From Tuctoria greenei (Eukaryota > Streptophyta > Magnoliopsida > Poales > Poaceae), in NCBI GenBank assembly GCA_036927565.1, contig JAYESD010000004.1, positions 87,858,942 to 87,922,941 on the forward strand: a stretch of DNA of 64,000 bases, given 5' to 3'. This document shows positions 21,781-33,416 of the stretch, piece after piece. Both the position numbers and the translations under genes were made by a program. The notes beneath the pieces were generated by a model. That model was not told where the DNA came from. It did no database searches and saw only the letters and a program-made list of their open reading frames with translations. Each line of letters opens with the position of its first letter. Positions within the stretch are counted from its first letter, which is position 1.

Positions 21781-23145
21781 GAACAAGCTTGGGGGAGGAC
21801 CCCCACTTGAAGTAAATTGTATCAACCCCTTGCATATTTATTTTCCACTTACTCGTCATCCATCTTGCATCTAAAAATAATAATAATATATATATATACA
21901 CATATATATATAGGATAGGTTTTATTTTCGAATAAAATAAATGATGTGCAGCAAGAATAACTTGGAATTCACATAGATGAAATGATGAATAGGTGCTCTG
22001 TTTTAATTTTCCTAAGTCCCTAGTTTACAACATACTACTCTCCAACATATTGCTCTGATTGGCTAAAATTGCTTTTGTCTTGATTTGGAAATCGTGGGTA
22101 TCAAAAGCTTAATACATTCTAAGTTTTGTGAAATATGATATTGTGATAGGGCTAATATTCCTAGTTTGATAGTGAAACTTAGATTTCTGGAGAAATTTTA
22201 AAAGGATTTAAGTTACTCTCATTTGATTGGAAATACCTACCAAAGACATATATATCATATTATTGGACCTTATACATATGATATTTGTCTTCACATTGAC
22301 CTTTGTCAAACTAGTATAGATCTATATGAGATTTCATTCGTTATTTTTTGAATTCAGGACTTCACTTGCACATGCTATACTTCTACACTAGAAGTAAGCA
22401 AATTTCTATCATACCAACATTCCACAATAAAAAGAGAAACTCCATATCATTCATGCTTAGTACTCTCTCCAAAATTCATTGCATAAAAAGGGAGTAGAAG
22501 ACATGGCTACAAGAAAAAAAAAGAAAATGCATGCTTACATCAAAAGCATGAGAAAAAAAAATAGCCATGTTTCATCCCAGCAAAAATAAGAGAGTCCACA
22601 CAAAATAGAGTCATCTCAAAATATCCACATCCACTCCATTTTATCACACATGAACAAGTCTTGAATCAAATTTTTTTGAATTGATTTCTCCTAAGGCTTG
22701 ATCTTTTGGCTTAGCAATATTATGTGTTGCAAATATGCCTACTATATTACGTACCAAGCTCCACATACAAGCCTAATGTAGAGGTAGGATGAATTTAGGC
22801 ACAATGCCTTGGTGGGTACATATTTCCACTACGCACAAAGGAAAGACTTGAGAGAATCAATTTGAGATACTTATAATATAAATTAAACTCTTGGAATTTG
22901 ATTGGAACTTGATTTCTAGGGTATGTGTGCTCCATTTGCCATTCTATCTTTCAACCACCTATGAATAGTAGATGGCGTAAGCCCCATAATAACCTAAGAG
23001 GGGTGAAGTACCATGCCAATTTTTGCAATACTAGGTAGAGTATTTTTTTGCGCACATGGTACTTTTGAAAAATAGAACATAGTAGCAACTCTTGATCATC
23101 AACCTAAAGTCTTGACTTTGCTCGGGACGAGCAAAGGATAAGTTT
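21781..23145 (+). other. 3' non-coding region of element C
   Basis: Begins with the GGGGGAGGACCCCCAC motif at about 21791, also present in B and D, and runs to the polypurine tract. It contains an AT-rich simple repeat at 21876-21913 and otherwise only stop-rich AT-rich sequence. Confidence 0.7.
21876..21913. repeat. AT-rich microsatellite
   Basis: An AAT run passes into an AT run with one ACAC interruption. It is absent from the equivalent place in B (about 14636-14650), so it expanded after the copies split. Confidence 0.8.
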
Positions 23146-23154
23146 GGGGGAGTT
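23146..23154 (+). promoter_or_regulatory. Polypurine tract of element C
   Basis: GGGGGAGTT directly precedes the TG of LTR2. Confidence 0.85.
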
Positions 23155-24768
23155 TGTTGACGGTTGTTATACACCAATTTCACCGTTAATATAAATCAGT
23201 TATGTGAAGGAATTGTCATTTCTTGCACATATCACCTTTCTATTTAACCTATTTCCACTTGTCCTTGGAGAAAGTAGTGCATGCAGGGATTCTATGCAGA
23301 AATGAAGTCAAACAAGGGGAAGTATCCTATGAAATATCATTCCAGCCAATCAAGCGACGACGCGTGGCACCACATGGATCAAATGGCCCACAAAAAGAAG
23401 TATACGACGCCATCCAATGATATAGAACCCATATAAAGGAATGAGACCCAGTCGGGAGAGACTTGGAGGAAGCACAACCCCAACAGGGCAAAGAACAGGT
23501 CGGCCGACCCCCCCCCCCCCCCCCCCTTGTCGGCTGACTTGTTCGTGCCCCCAAACACGGTCAAACACTACGTGTTGGCTCCTCCAGGCTTGAAGAGGTC
23601 ACGGGTGACTGATTCACGCGCTTTTGATGACAGGAATTAACCCTTCTCCAAGCTATAAATAGGACCCCTCACCCCTCACTTCAACACACACCACTTGTGT
23701 ATTCATCCTATGTTTCCACTACTCTCCATAGGTTTAGAGGAGTATAGGCCGTAGAATGGAGAGTCTCTACTCCATAGTCCATGTAGGAGAGTAGTAAAAG
23801 GAGTCTCTTCTCAATTGGTAAAGGTATGTGTCCTATATTCCTATTCATATTTGTGACTTTATACATAATAAAGATGATATCTTTAGTCTAATATTGTTCA
23901 TATACTTGGATGAAGCATTTCTTGTTTGAATGTGGATTCCATGTATGTAGTAGGAATACTATTTATGATTATGCTATACCATGCTCATTACATTATCATA
24001 AACACTATAAACCTCCACTATAGTCTAATTAACTATGATATGACTATGTTAAAATGTATCACTTATGCTATGAATTAGCATTGGTTCAACAATGATTTAG
24101 TTTATTGCCTTAGGATGGCTTGTGCCTAGACTCTTTAAGGTAATTACTTAATATGTTGGCATGGTGCTAGGATAGAGAGTAGCTTTGAATGTCTCGTAGA
24201 ACCACAGATTGAAGAGGTAGGCAGTAGTTGGTGACAGCCCTATCTGTCCTTTGTAATTGTCCACGTTCGGCTATGACACAGGTTCTTGGCTGGAGTCGCC
24301 TAGTGTTGCTAGGAGCAAACCCATGCTCAATGTGTTAATCCACATAGCATGAGAATTTATAATTAACATAATCATTAGTAACTAACTTAGGCTATGTATA
24401 TGTACACTAGAAACATAGTAGGAGTATCTACCTAACTCTTAGCCTAATCCCTCTTTACCACATTTATCCCCTTTGGATAGGATGCTCTTGTGTGTGTCAC
24501 ACTACCTCAATTACCCTTTAGCCATCCTTGCTAGAACCCTACCTAGATCAACCTAGCCTCTCCACTTGATGATTGTCTTACTTCCGACTAGCCTTCCTTT
24601 GGGAAAATATAAATGACACCCTTTGGGGATACTCTTTAAAGAGGAAATGCTACATCAATAGTTTCCATGCGCTTGCGGACGTTCACTTGAGAATTAAAAC
24701 CTACCAACAAACATTTCTAGCACCACTTCTACGGATAAATTGTTAGTAGTGCGTATGAAATATCAACA
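23155..24768 (+). repeat. 3' LTR of element C (LTR2, 1614 bp)
   Basis: Same ends as LTR1. It holds a TATA box CTATAAATA at 23653-23661 and a run of 19 C at 23508-23526 flanked by a segment missing from LTR1. Confidence 0.9.
23508..23526. repeat. Poly-C run (19 C) in LTR2
   Basis: Uninterrupted homopolymer between GGCCGA and TTGTCGGC. LTR1 has only five C at the matching place. Confidence 0.9.
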
Positions 24769-24773
24769 ACATG
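24769..24773. repeat. Target-site duplication of element C (right copy)
   Basis: ACATG directly after the CA of LTR2, matching 15793-15797. Confidence 0.85.
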
Positions 24774-26466
24774 GTAATTTTGAAAAATAGAACATGGTAG
24801 CAACTCCTAATCATCAACCTAAAGTTTTGACTATGCTCAGGACGAGCAAAGGATAAGCTTAGAGGAGTTTGTTAACAGTTGGTATATACCAAATTATCCC
24901 ATCAATATAACTCAATTATGTGAAGGAAATATCATTTCTAGCACACATCACCTTTCTATTTAACCTATTTCCACTTGTCCTTGGATAAAGTAGTGCATGT
25001 AGGCCTTTTATGCATAATTGAACTGAAACAAGGGGATGGATCCTATAAAATATCATTCCGGCCAATCAAGTGATGACATGTGGCACCACATGGATCAAAT
25101 TACCCACAAATAGAAGTATACAAGGCCATCGAATGGTTTCACACCAATATAAGGAGGTAGGACCCACCTGGCAGAGACCTGGAGGAAGCACAACCCCAAT
25201 GGGTCTGAGACCAGGTCAGTCGACCTCCCTCGTCAGCCGACTAGGGAGTGGCGCCGAACCAGATCAAATGCCACGTGTTGGCTCCTCCCGGCTTGAAGAA
25301 GTCATGGGTGACTAATTCGCGCGCTTTCGGCGGCGGGAACCGACCCTTATCCAAGCTATAAAAGGGACACCCCACCCCTCAGTTCAACACATATAACTTG
25401 AGTGTTCATCCATTGTGTCCACTACACTTGAGGAGTATAGTCTGTAGAGAGGAGAGTCTCTAGTCCATAGTCCAATTAGGAGAGGAGTAAAAGGAGTCTA
25501 TTTCCAATGCCTAATTGCGAAAGGTATGATTCTTATATTCCTATTTGTATTTCTGACTTTGCTATTAATAAATATGTTATCTTTAGTCTTCGATTGTTCA
25601 TATACTTGGATGAAGCCTTTCTTGTTTGATTGTGGATTCTATGTATGTTGTAGGAGTAATATTTATGATTATGCTATACCATTGTCATTATATCATCATA
25701 AACATTATAAACCCCCACTATAGTCTAATTAGCTACAACATGATTATATTAACATGAATCACTTATGCTATAAATTAACATTGGTTCAATGATGATTTAG
25801 TTCATTGCCTTAGGATGGCTCGTGCCTAGGCTTTTAAGGTAATAACTTAATATGCTAGCATGGTGCTATGATAGAGAGTAGTGTCGAATTTCTCGTAGAC
25901 CTATGGATTGAAAAGGTAGGCAGTAGGTGGCGACAACTCTATCTGTCCTTTGTAATCCTCCACATTTGGCTATGCCACAAGCTCTTAGCGGGAGTTGTCC
26001 TAGTATTTCTAGGGTAAACCCGTGTCCGATGTGTTAATCCACTTTGCATGAGAATTCATAATTAATATGATCATTAGTAACTAACTTAGGCTATGTATAT
26101 GTACATTAAAAGCATAGTTGAAGTCTCTACCTAGCTCTTAGCCTAGTCCCTCTTTACCCCATTTATCCCCTTAGGATAGAATGCTCTTGTGTGTGTCACA
26201 CTACTCCTATTATTATTTATCCATCCTTGCTACAACCTTGCCTAGATGACCCTAGCCTCTCCACTTGATGATTGCTTTACTTCCATCTAGCCCTCCCTTG
26301 AGAGAATATAAATGACACCCTTTGGGAATAATCATAGAGGGAAAATGCTACATCGATAGTTTCAGTGTGCTTGCGGATTTACATGTATAATCAAAAATCT
26401 ATTAACAAGCATTTCTGGCACCACCGCTAGGGATTATTTGATAGTAGTGCATAGGAACCGTCAAGA
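24774..26466 (+). mobile_element. Element B, right piece: polypurine tract and 3' LTR (LTR3)
   Basis: The first 96 bp match the stretch before LTR2 of element C (23060-23154), including the degenerate polypurine tract at 24861-24869. LTR3 starts TGTTAACAG at 24870 and ends near 26466 in TCAAGA, a mutated TCAACA. Its TATA box CTATAAAAG is at 25356-25364. It is diverged from LTR1 and LTR2. The 3' flank is not host DNA but an inverted copia LTR. Confidence 0.85.
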
Positions 26467-28012
26467 TGGACTGGACTTGTCCGGTGCAAATGCAGACTAG
26501 TCCGGTGTGCTTGGATAATGTGAGTTGATCAAGTGATATAGAAGAATTTGTATGTGTTCTAGCAGCGAAATTTAAGCACCTATTCAAAAAATCATGATTA
26601 AATGATCAATATTGCAAACGTGCATGCGAAACACAAATTACTTGATAAATTAAATCTAATGCCCTAAATAATCAAACTTGGAAATGTAAACGAGTAAAGC
26701 ACACAAAAACCGGATTTTTACCAATGTTGCATATCACCAAAGACATCTACTCCTCGTTGAGGAAGCCCACACAGAGCCGGGTCTCTTCAAAGCCTTTCCC
26801 TTGTGAAGTCATCACACAAGGCCGACTTGATTCCACTATCACGGGTAATCACCGAGTTGGTGGGGCAACCTCACACGTTGAGGGCTCCCAGAAGAGTTAC
26901 AGAAGAAAAAATGTTCGAATACACTCAAAAAGATTATAAGTAAGGCAAGACTGTATACATATCAAACCCCAAGAGCTCAATGACGCGTATACAACAATCT
27001 CCCAATCCAAAATCTGAAGACTCAAATGATTGATCTTAGATGTGTGGGGAGATCTGTTTTGTGATCTTGGGACATGTGGCGGCGCTTGTGTTTCAGTCAT
27101 GAACAGCAGAATACGAGTTATTTATTTGTGGGATTGTGGATCTCCTATTTATAGTGTTTCCAAAAATGTTACCGTGGATCCCAACGGCCGGACTACTCTG
27201 TACTGTGGACCAGGCTTGTCTGGTGTTCTATGTAAAGTCGGCATGAAATGTGCAGCACACTAGAAACCCTAAATTGTGTGTGTTATACCGGACTAGTCAA
27301 GTAGGAGTTCGGACTTGTCTAGTGCCCTGTGAATTGGAACATCAGAAAGTTTCTCAGACCAGTCCAGTCCATAAATATACTTATCCGGTGCAATGTGTTA
27401 TTAAACATCAGAGAGTTCAACAGACTAGTCTGTTGTTTGAATAGACTTCTCTGGTGTGTCCGGTGAACAATGTATTGAGTTTATAGAAAGTTGAACGGAC
27501 TAGTCCGGTTCACAAACGGACTAGATCGGTGCACTGTGAAGTGAGGTTCCAGAAAGTTGATCGGACTAGTCCGATCCTTGAACGGACTAGTTCGGTACAC
27601 TGTGAAGTGAGGTTTCAGAAAGTTGATCGGACTAGTCCAGTCCACAAATGGACTAGTCCGGTGCACTGTGAAGTCAGACTACAGAGAGATGAACAGACTA
27701 GTCTGGTCAATGAACGGACTAGTCCGGTGCTTCGTGAATTTTAAGATTGATTTTAAGCCCTTACCCCTAGGCAAATATTTGAGATCTTGGTATGTGTCTC
27801 TCACACACACATCCTATACAATTAAATCTTCTTTGCGCTTCATTCATCAGTTGGGCTTTTCTCTTTCTTCATCACTTCATTTTTCACTTTTTGAGTGCAC
27901 CAAACTATCTCATTTGAGTTAACCTGCATTCATCTCAACAAGTTCATTAGGATCTCATTCATTTGTCATCAATCGTCCAAAACCCACAAGGGATTGCCTA
28001 GATGCACTTCCA
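26467..28012 (-). mobile_element. Inverted solo-type LTR of a Ty1/copia family (1546 bp)
   Basis: On the minus strand it starts TGGAAGTGCATCTAGGC, very like the start of the LTR of element G at 37823, and it ends TCCA. Its stretch at 26720-26900 is the reverse complement of 38760-38960 of that LTR. A TATA box lies on the minus strand at 27144-27154. The ends are precise on both sides, but I see no matching target-site duplication: the left flank is the end of LTR3, the right flank (CCCGT) is the middle of an LTR of element D. No internal copia sequence is attached, hence solo-type. Confidence 0.75.
27300..27745. repeat. 66-bp tandem repeats with GGACTAGTCC palindromes
   Basis: AGAAAGTTGA-like motifs recur at 27343, 27409, 27485, 27551, 27617 and 27683, mostly 66 bp apart. 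Each unit carries two GGACTAGTCC-type palindromes followed by GGTGCACTGTGAAG or a variant. Because 66 is divisible by three, several frames stay open, which creates repetitive spurious frames such as 27529-27744. The array lies in the U3 part of the inverted copia LTR. Confidence 0.85.
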
Positions 28013-28405
28013 CCCGTGCCCGATGTGTTGAACAAATTAGCATAAGGATTAATCATTGACATGCTCATTAGTACCTAAACTAGGCTATGTATATGTATAT
28101 GTATATGTATATTAGAAGCATTGTAGGAGCAACTCCCCAACTCTTAATCTAATCTCCATTAGGACCCATTTACCCTTTAGAATAGATTGCTTTGGTGTGT
28201 GTCACACTACCCATATTATCAACTTACCACTGTCTTGATAATTGATTTGTATCCCATAGCTTGATCATAAGAGTAGTGTCTACTTTACTCCATTGCCTTC
28301 CTTTGATATAAATACGATGCCCTTGGGAATACTCTCGGGTGAAATGCTATATGACAGTTTATGTGCGCTTGTGGATTTTTACCCGTGACATAAGAAACAT
28401 CAACA
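28013..28405 (+). repeat. 5' LTR remnant of element D
   Basis: Matches the last ~350 bp of the 3' LTR from about 34546 onward and ends CATCAACA at 28405. It includes a short TATATG repeat at 28084-28110. Confidence 0.8.
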
Positions 28406-28413
28406 AGCATTTC

Positions 28414-28431
28414 TAGCGCTGTTGACAGGGA
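28414..28431 (+). promoter_or_regulatory. Primer binding site of element D (tRNA-Asp type)
   Basis: TAGCGCTGTTGACAGGGA at the same distance from the LTR as in element C; degenerate. Confidence 0.65.
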
Positions 28432-28564
28432 AGGCAAAGGATGTGAAGGATAGCTATCACTTGTGATTAAGCTATAGGTACTAATAGCTATTAGACAAGA
28501 TTACACTTGTTTAATTTCTCCTTTAGTGTGAAAACAGGGTAGTGTTGGCTAATCCACTTCATCG

Positions 28565-29240
28565 GATGGCCAACGATGAAGCTAGTGCTCAACTGCAAGA
28601 TGATTCAAGGCGTACCTAAACAAATTTCCTCTAGGCAACACCATTGCCTTTTGCGGAAGAATTTCAGCTTCCAATGGAAGCCAAAGTCATACATCCCCAA
28701 GCTTGGGGGAGGCTCCAAGAGTTTTTCTTGGTTTGCCTTTATCATAGGGTGGATAGTTGGCTTTTCATCCAAAACTCATATCATGGGTTGGCTCCACCAA
28801 TCCATGAATACGTTCATGTTGGAGTTGAAGGAGCCCTATTCTCATTCATCATGGATGAGAATATGGTCTCCACTCAAGGGGTTGATTGAAGAGTGCTATA
28901 GTTCCTTTAGCTTGGCATGCACACCACTTAACAAGGTGGACATGCTAGTTATGGAACCACACCTCACATTGAGTAACATAAAGTTCAAGCCAAGGGAGAA
29001 GTGTTTGGACTATCCAAGCCATGGATATTCAAATGATTTGTGAAAATCCATGTCATCATGGGCCACTTGGGGAATCATTTCTCTAAGACCCATGAGGATT
29101 CGTCCTTTCAAACATAACTCCAATGGCCATCACCAACAAGGAGGTCAAGGGTGGAATCAACATCACCCTTGTAATCAAGGAGGCTATTGGAATTTCAAGG
29201 GATTTAAGTTAAACTAGCCTACCTTGAAGTATCTTGTCCA
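28565..29240 (+). pseudogene. gag: gag remnant of element D
   Basis: The frame at 28644-28889 includes a stretch near 28708-28780 that matches the position in element C gag where the domain reads WLIIQNFYNELT. Further on, 29095-29215 reads as the Gly/Gln/Asn-rich region that follows the zinc knuckle in element C. Stops and frame changes run throughout, and the first half of the domain is missing. The frame 28576-29043 is mostly an out-of-frame shadow. Confidence 0.6.
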
Positions 29241-30950
29241 TGGCCAAACAAGAAATCAAGACAACATTTAAATGAAGCTCTTCGCCAAGGACAAGAAACT
29301 TAAAGAGCATCCACGATCCAAGATGTCCCACAATCACTTGTTGGGATTCCTACCCTTCGACCAAGCCCCTGAAACCTAAGGCAAGTGACATTGTGTATGG
29401 AGCATTTCTTGTTTGATTGTGGAGTCGACATGTCATCATGCCAAACGAAGTATTCGATCCATGATCAAAGTGTGGGTTAACTCAAAGGAATATCAAGAAG
29501 GTTTAAGTAATAGCCCTGAAGAAGGACAAGCCTCACCATGCTCATGAGATAATATCTTCAAGACGGAAATGTCATCAGTACATCAACAAGTCTTCATCAA
29601 GATGACGAAGAGGCTAGGGCCGTCATGTGGTCCACATGTCCAACAAACATGCCAAAGGAGATTTGGCATGTCGAGCAAGAGAAGTTGTCCACATCTTTAA
29701 CTCCGGGATTGGACAACAAATCATCGCACTAAACAAGACGGAGGTAAGTCCCACTCAACGGACTTCAAAAATTAGTTGAGCCCTTGGCAATAGGTTAATT
29801 GGTAGTTATCTCATATTGGCTTTCTCAATTGCATACATGTATTTCCCATCAATCTTTGCATTTGCATTTAGCATGTTTGCACTTGCATGTTGGAGAGTAA
29901 AATTTCCAACCATCATGAAACTAAAATTTTGAATTAGGAAATAATTTTATTTGGATATGAACCTTGGGCGTAACCACTTGAATTCATCTTCCTAATTCAA
30001 AGCACGAATATTTCTCTTGCTATTCATTGCATTTGCAAGTTGTTTCAAGTTGGCCAAAACAATTTGACAAAAGGGTACAACATGCTCTTGAGCTAACATA
30101 ACCCGTTTATGAGTTGTTTTGTTTGTTCTTGATTTCAGTGCAGTTAGGGCAAGATATGTAAAGAGGTTGGAAGACCTCATCAAGCGCATATCCCTCCATC
30201 GATCTCATTTTGAGTTCGTGGTGGAGGAATGCTCAATATGGTGGCCCAATGGAGGACCCATATGAAGCTTATTGAACCACATCCTCAACTTGCCATTAGA
30301 CATGTAACATGAAAGCTACACCAAAGTTCATGGTTGTGAGTTTCACACACAACAATCTTCAACCCGGACTGCAATTCCACTGAGGTACAAGTTTAAAATT
30401 TTCCGTTGTTGGAACTACATCAGGATTGAATGATTTTTGCTTACATTAGTAAGGAAGGTTTACACCCTCTCATCATTCAATTCTTATGCACCCTCACGAG
30501 AGTGAGTATTGGCATTGCTCTTTTAGGTTCTTCAAAAAGGAATGTCACCTTACTTAGGAATAAATTTAAACAAGTACCTAGAATTTTATAAGTATTGCTA
30601 AACTTGACTTAGACATTTTCTGCATAGGTTATGCTTATGAAATTACATAATGGTTGAATTGGTATGTAGCAAACTAGGAACAGTGTTGTCCATAATTTGA
30701 TTTCAAACTCATTCATGCATGGATCACTAAATTTCAAATTAATAGGCAAGAAATTAAAATTGTATAGGAGAATAAAATTGAGAATCTTGTTTGCCATGAT
30801 CCAAATGATAACATTTGCTCTTGTGTAAAAAACAACGATGGTTAGAAAATTTACAAGGTGAAAGGATCCATATAGTGTATTTGTATCACTTATGAGTAGG
30901 AGCTTTAAAAACATGCAAATTGATTTATCCATAAAGCCCACTCTTATCAA
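29241..30950 (+). other. Decayed internal region of element D
   Basis: About 1.7 kb with no reading frame above background. Around 29690-29830 it resembles the end of the gag-protease region in element C. It probably held protease and the N-terminal half of the ATHILA-type protein, but I cannot align it by eye. Confidence 0.45.
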
Positions 30951-30959
30951 TGAATAATA

Positions 30960-31240
30960 CATTGTTCATGGATACACTTGAATTTGGAACCAATGCATCA
31001 TTGATATTATTCTTCCCCGTACGTACAAATGAAGATTCGGTTACCTAACCCAAAAATTCATTTGTACAAGTATCGGGAGCTGACCATCCCTCTCTATCAT
31101 AGAGGGGAAGTTTGCAGGAGTAATATTACTATGCAGACATTCAAAGATCCGATTGTTGGAAACCATAAGAGGATTCCATCTCAAGATCTCTTGGCCACGG
31201 AGTAAATTAGGATGGTTGCAACCTATCAAAAATTAAGCCC
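30960..31240 (+). pseudogene. ATHILA ORF-1-type remnant of element D
   Basis: A stretch at 31030-31115 reads as RLPNPKIHLYKYRELTIPL, matching WLPNADYHLYKCRRLTIDL in element C at about 21205-21260. The surrounding sequence is broken by stops. The repeat array begins shortly after, in place of the C-terminal part. Confidence 0.65.
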
Positions 31241-31384
31241 AAAGGTCAACAATAACTATACGAGGCTGAAGATTTGACATGGAAATCATCCATGAGCAAC
31301 CAATGGGCTGCTACGAATATGTGAGAGCATTATGATCTCAACTATTCTAATCACTCATTGAAGCTCAAGTGAATTTCCACGATC

Positions 31385-31860
31385 ACAGGGTGTAAGTTAT
31401 TCCTTTGTGGCTAAGAGGTATGATGCACCTTAACCAAGGAATGACAAGATCACATCCAATATATATTGGGTGCAAGTTTTTCCGATGTGGCTAGAAGGTA
31501 TTTTATACCTCAGCCAAGGAACAATGGATCACACTCAACCCATGTTTAGTGCACGTCATCCCTTTGTTGTTATAGGTATGTTGTACCATAGATAAGGAGC
31601 GAGCGATCGTACTCAACACATGTTGGGTACATGTAACTCTTTTGTGGCTAAAGGTTATAATTACCTTAGCCAAGGAATGACAGATCACACCCAAAGCATG
31701 AGGGGTACATGTTATTCCTTTATGGCAAGAAGGTATGATACACCTTAGCCAAAGAATGACGGAACACACTAAACGCCTCTTGAGTGCACGTAATTCCTTT
31801 GTAGTCAAGGGTTATCATTTCCTCAGCCAAGGAATAACAAAGTACATCCAACCTATGGAA
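31385..31860. repeat. Tandem array of ~80-bp hairpin-forming units (about six copies)
   Basis: Units begin near 31388, 31468, 31548, 31627, 31710 and 31789. Each has ATTCCTTTGTGGCTAAAGG or a variant, followed 10-15 bases later by CCTTAGCCAAGGAAT or a variant, which is its inverse, so every unit can fold into a stem-loop. Copies differ by about 20-30 percent. The array is absent from elements B and C at the corresponding place. The minus-strand frame at 31503-31808 shows the period as a repeated 26-27 residue pattern and is not a gene. Confidence 0.8.
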
Positions 31861-32059
31861 ACCTTGAGATGCGGACAAGCAACATTGACAACACTGGCCT
31901 GACCAAACTCATGGAACCCATGGAAGGCAATCCAAGATTGACACTCAACCCTCCAATGCCAAAGCCATGCTGCAACAAGGATAGGCCAACCTCATGGCCT
32001 ACATCCATCATTAGGGTTGCAACCCCTATTGAGGACCTTGACCAAGAACAAGCTTGGGG

Positions 32060-33404
32060 GAGGACCCCCACTTGAGGGAACTTGTATCACACCCCATTTG
32101 CTTTCCTTGATTCTATTTCTTTCTTTCCACCACATTCACATCTAAAAAATAAGAAAAAAATAATAGAAATAATAATAATGTAGTATCGTATAGGTTATTA
32201 AAATAAAGGATGTGCGGTAAGAATATTTTTACTTTGCATAAGTTCAAATGATGAATAGTTGCTCTTTTTATTTTTTCTACTCCCTTGCATACAACTTAGT
32301 ATTGTCCAACTATTGGGTTTGTTGGCGTAGAATATTCTTGCCTGAAACTTCGAAATTGTGGGTAGCAAAAGCTAAGTCCAATTCTAGGTTGTTGTGGAAT
32401 ATGATATAGTGATAAGAGTAGGTAATATCCTAGTTGAAAATGGAACTTGATTTTCAAGGAGAAAATCTAAGATGGGAGTTCCTCATTTGATAGAAATTCC
32501 TACCAAAGCCATATGATGATTAGAATTAGATAACCCTTATGCATATGCTATTTGCCTTCACATTGAGCTTGGTCAAACTAGTATAAACCTATGTGAGAAT
32601 CTTTTCATGCTTTTGATATCAAGATTACACAGTCACATGCTAAACTTTTATACTAGAAGTTAGCAAAATTCTACCATACCATTCCACCACCAAAAAGATA
32701 ATCCATGATTTTCATGCATAATACTCTCTCAGAATTATTTGAATGGAGGGGGAAGACATGGCTACAAAAAAAAAAGAGAAAATGCAAGCTCATGTACAAG
32801 AGCGTGAGAAAAAAGAAGAATAAGTATCCATGTTTCATCCTAATAAAAAGAGAGTGCATACAAAGGAGTCATCATCATATTCCGACTCCACAAATATTAA
32901 ATCACACTTGCACAAATCTTGATCGACAATGTGATTTTTTTCTCCTATGGCTTACTCTTTTGACCTAGCAATATATGTGTTGCAAATATGCCTACTCTTG
33001 ATCCCTACCAAGGTCCACATATAAGCCTTATTTAAATGTAGGACAACAAAGACATTGCCTTGGTGAGGATACAAATACCACTCCCCACATAATAGCGATT
33101 GAGTGCTTCATTTGAGGAACTTAAATCCAAACACCATTTGAAATTCTTCGAAAATTTGAGTGGAACTCGTACATTAGGTGATGCATGCTCATTTTGCTAT
33201 TCTATCCTTCAACCACCTAAGAAAATGATGAGTCATAAGCCTCATAAAGACTAAGAAAAAGGGTGAAGTATCATACCCAATTCATTCAATGCAAGGTAGA
33301 ATATTTTGTTGTGCACTTGGTACTTCTGCAAAATAGGACATTGTAGCAACTCCTGATCAACAACCTAAATCTTTATCTTTGCTTCATGACGAGCCAAGGG
33401 TAAT
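32060..33404 (+). other. 3' non-coding region of element D
   Basis: Begins with the GGGGGAGGACCCCCAC motif near 32054 shared with B and C; then 1.3 kb of AT-rich sequence collinear with 14580-15790 and 21800-23145. No gene seen. Confidence 0.7.
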
Positions 33405-33407
33405 CTT

Positions 33408-33416
33408 GGGGGAGTT
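33408..33416 (+). promoter_or_regulatory. Polypurine tract of element D
   Basis: GGGGGAGTT directly before the TG of the 3' LTR, identical to that of element C. Confidence 0.85.

Larger units (their letters stand above)
15798..24768 (+). mobile_element. Element C: non-autonomous Athila-like Ty3/gypsy element, full length
   Basis: Both LTRs (15798-17353 and 23155-24768) start TGTTGA and end TCAACA, and the element is flanked by ACATG on both sides. The internal region carries an Asp-tRNA-type primer site, a decayed gag, a protease remnant, a promoter-like module, a decayed ATHILA ORF-1-type frame and a polypurine tract. No reverse transcriptase, RNase H or integrase is present, although there is about 5.8 kb of internal sequence, so movement would need pol supplied by a relative. 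The LTRs differ by many substitutions and indels, including an extra segment in LTR2, so the insertion is old. It inserted into an element of its own family (B). Confidence 0.9.

Noticed and set aside
27481..27744. Repetitive frames on both strands with a 22-residue period
   Set aside because: They result from a 66-bp DNA repeat in an LTR, whose length is a multiple of three, not from a protein.
31503..31808. Minus-strand frame with a repeated Cys-Thr-x-His pattern, which looks like a zinc-finger array
   Set aside because: The period comes from the tandem hairpin units, spacing does not fit a known zinc finger, and the strand is antisense to the element.
31385..31860. CRISPR-like regular spacing
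   Set aside because: Plant retrotransposon context, repeats diverge, spacers are similar to each other, no cas-type gene.
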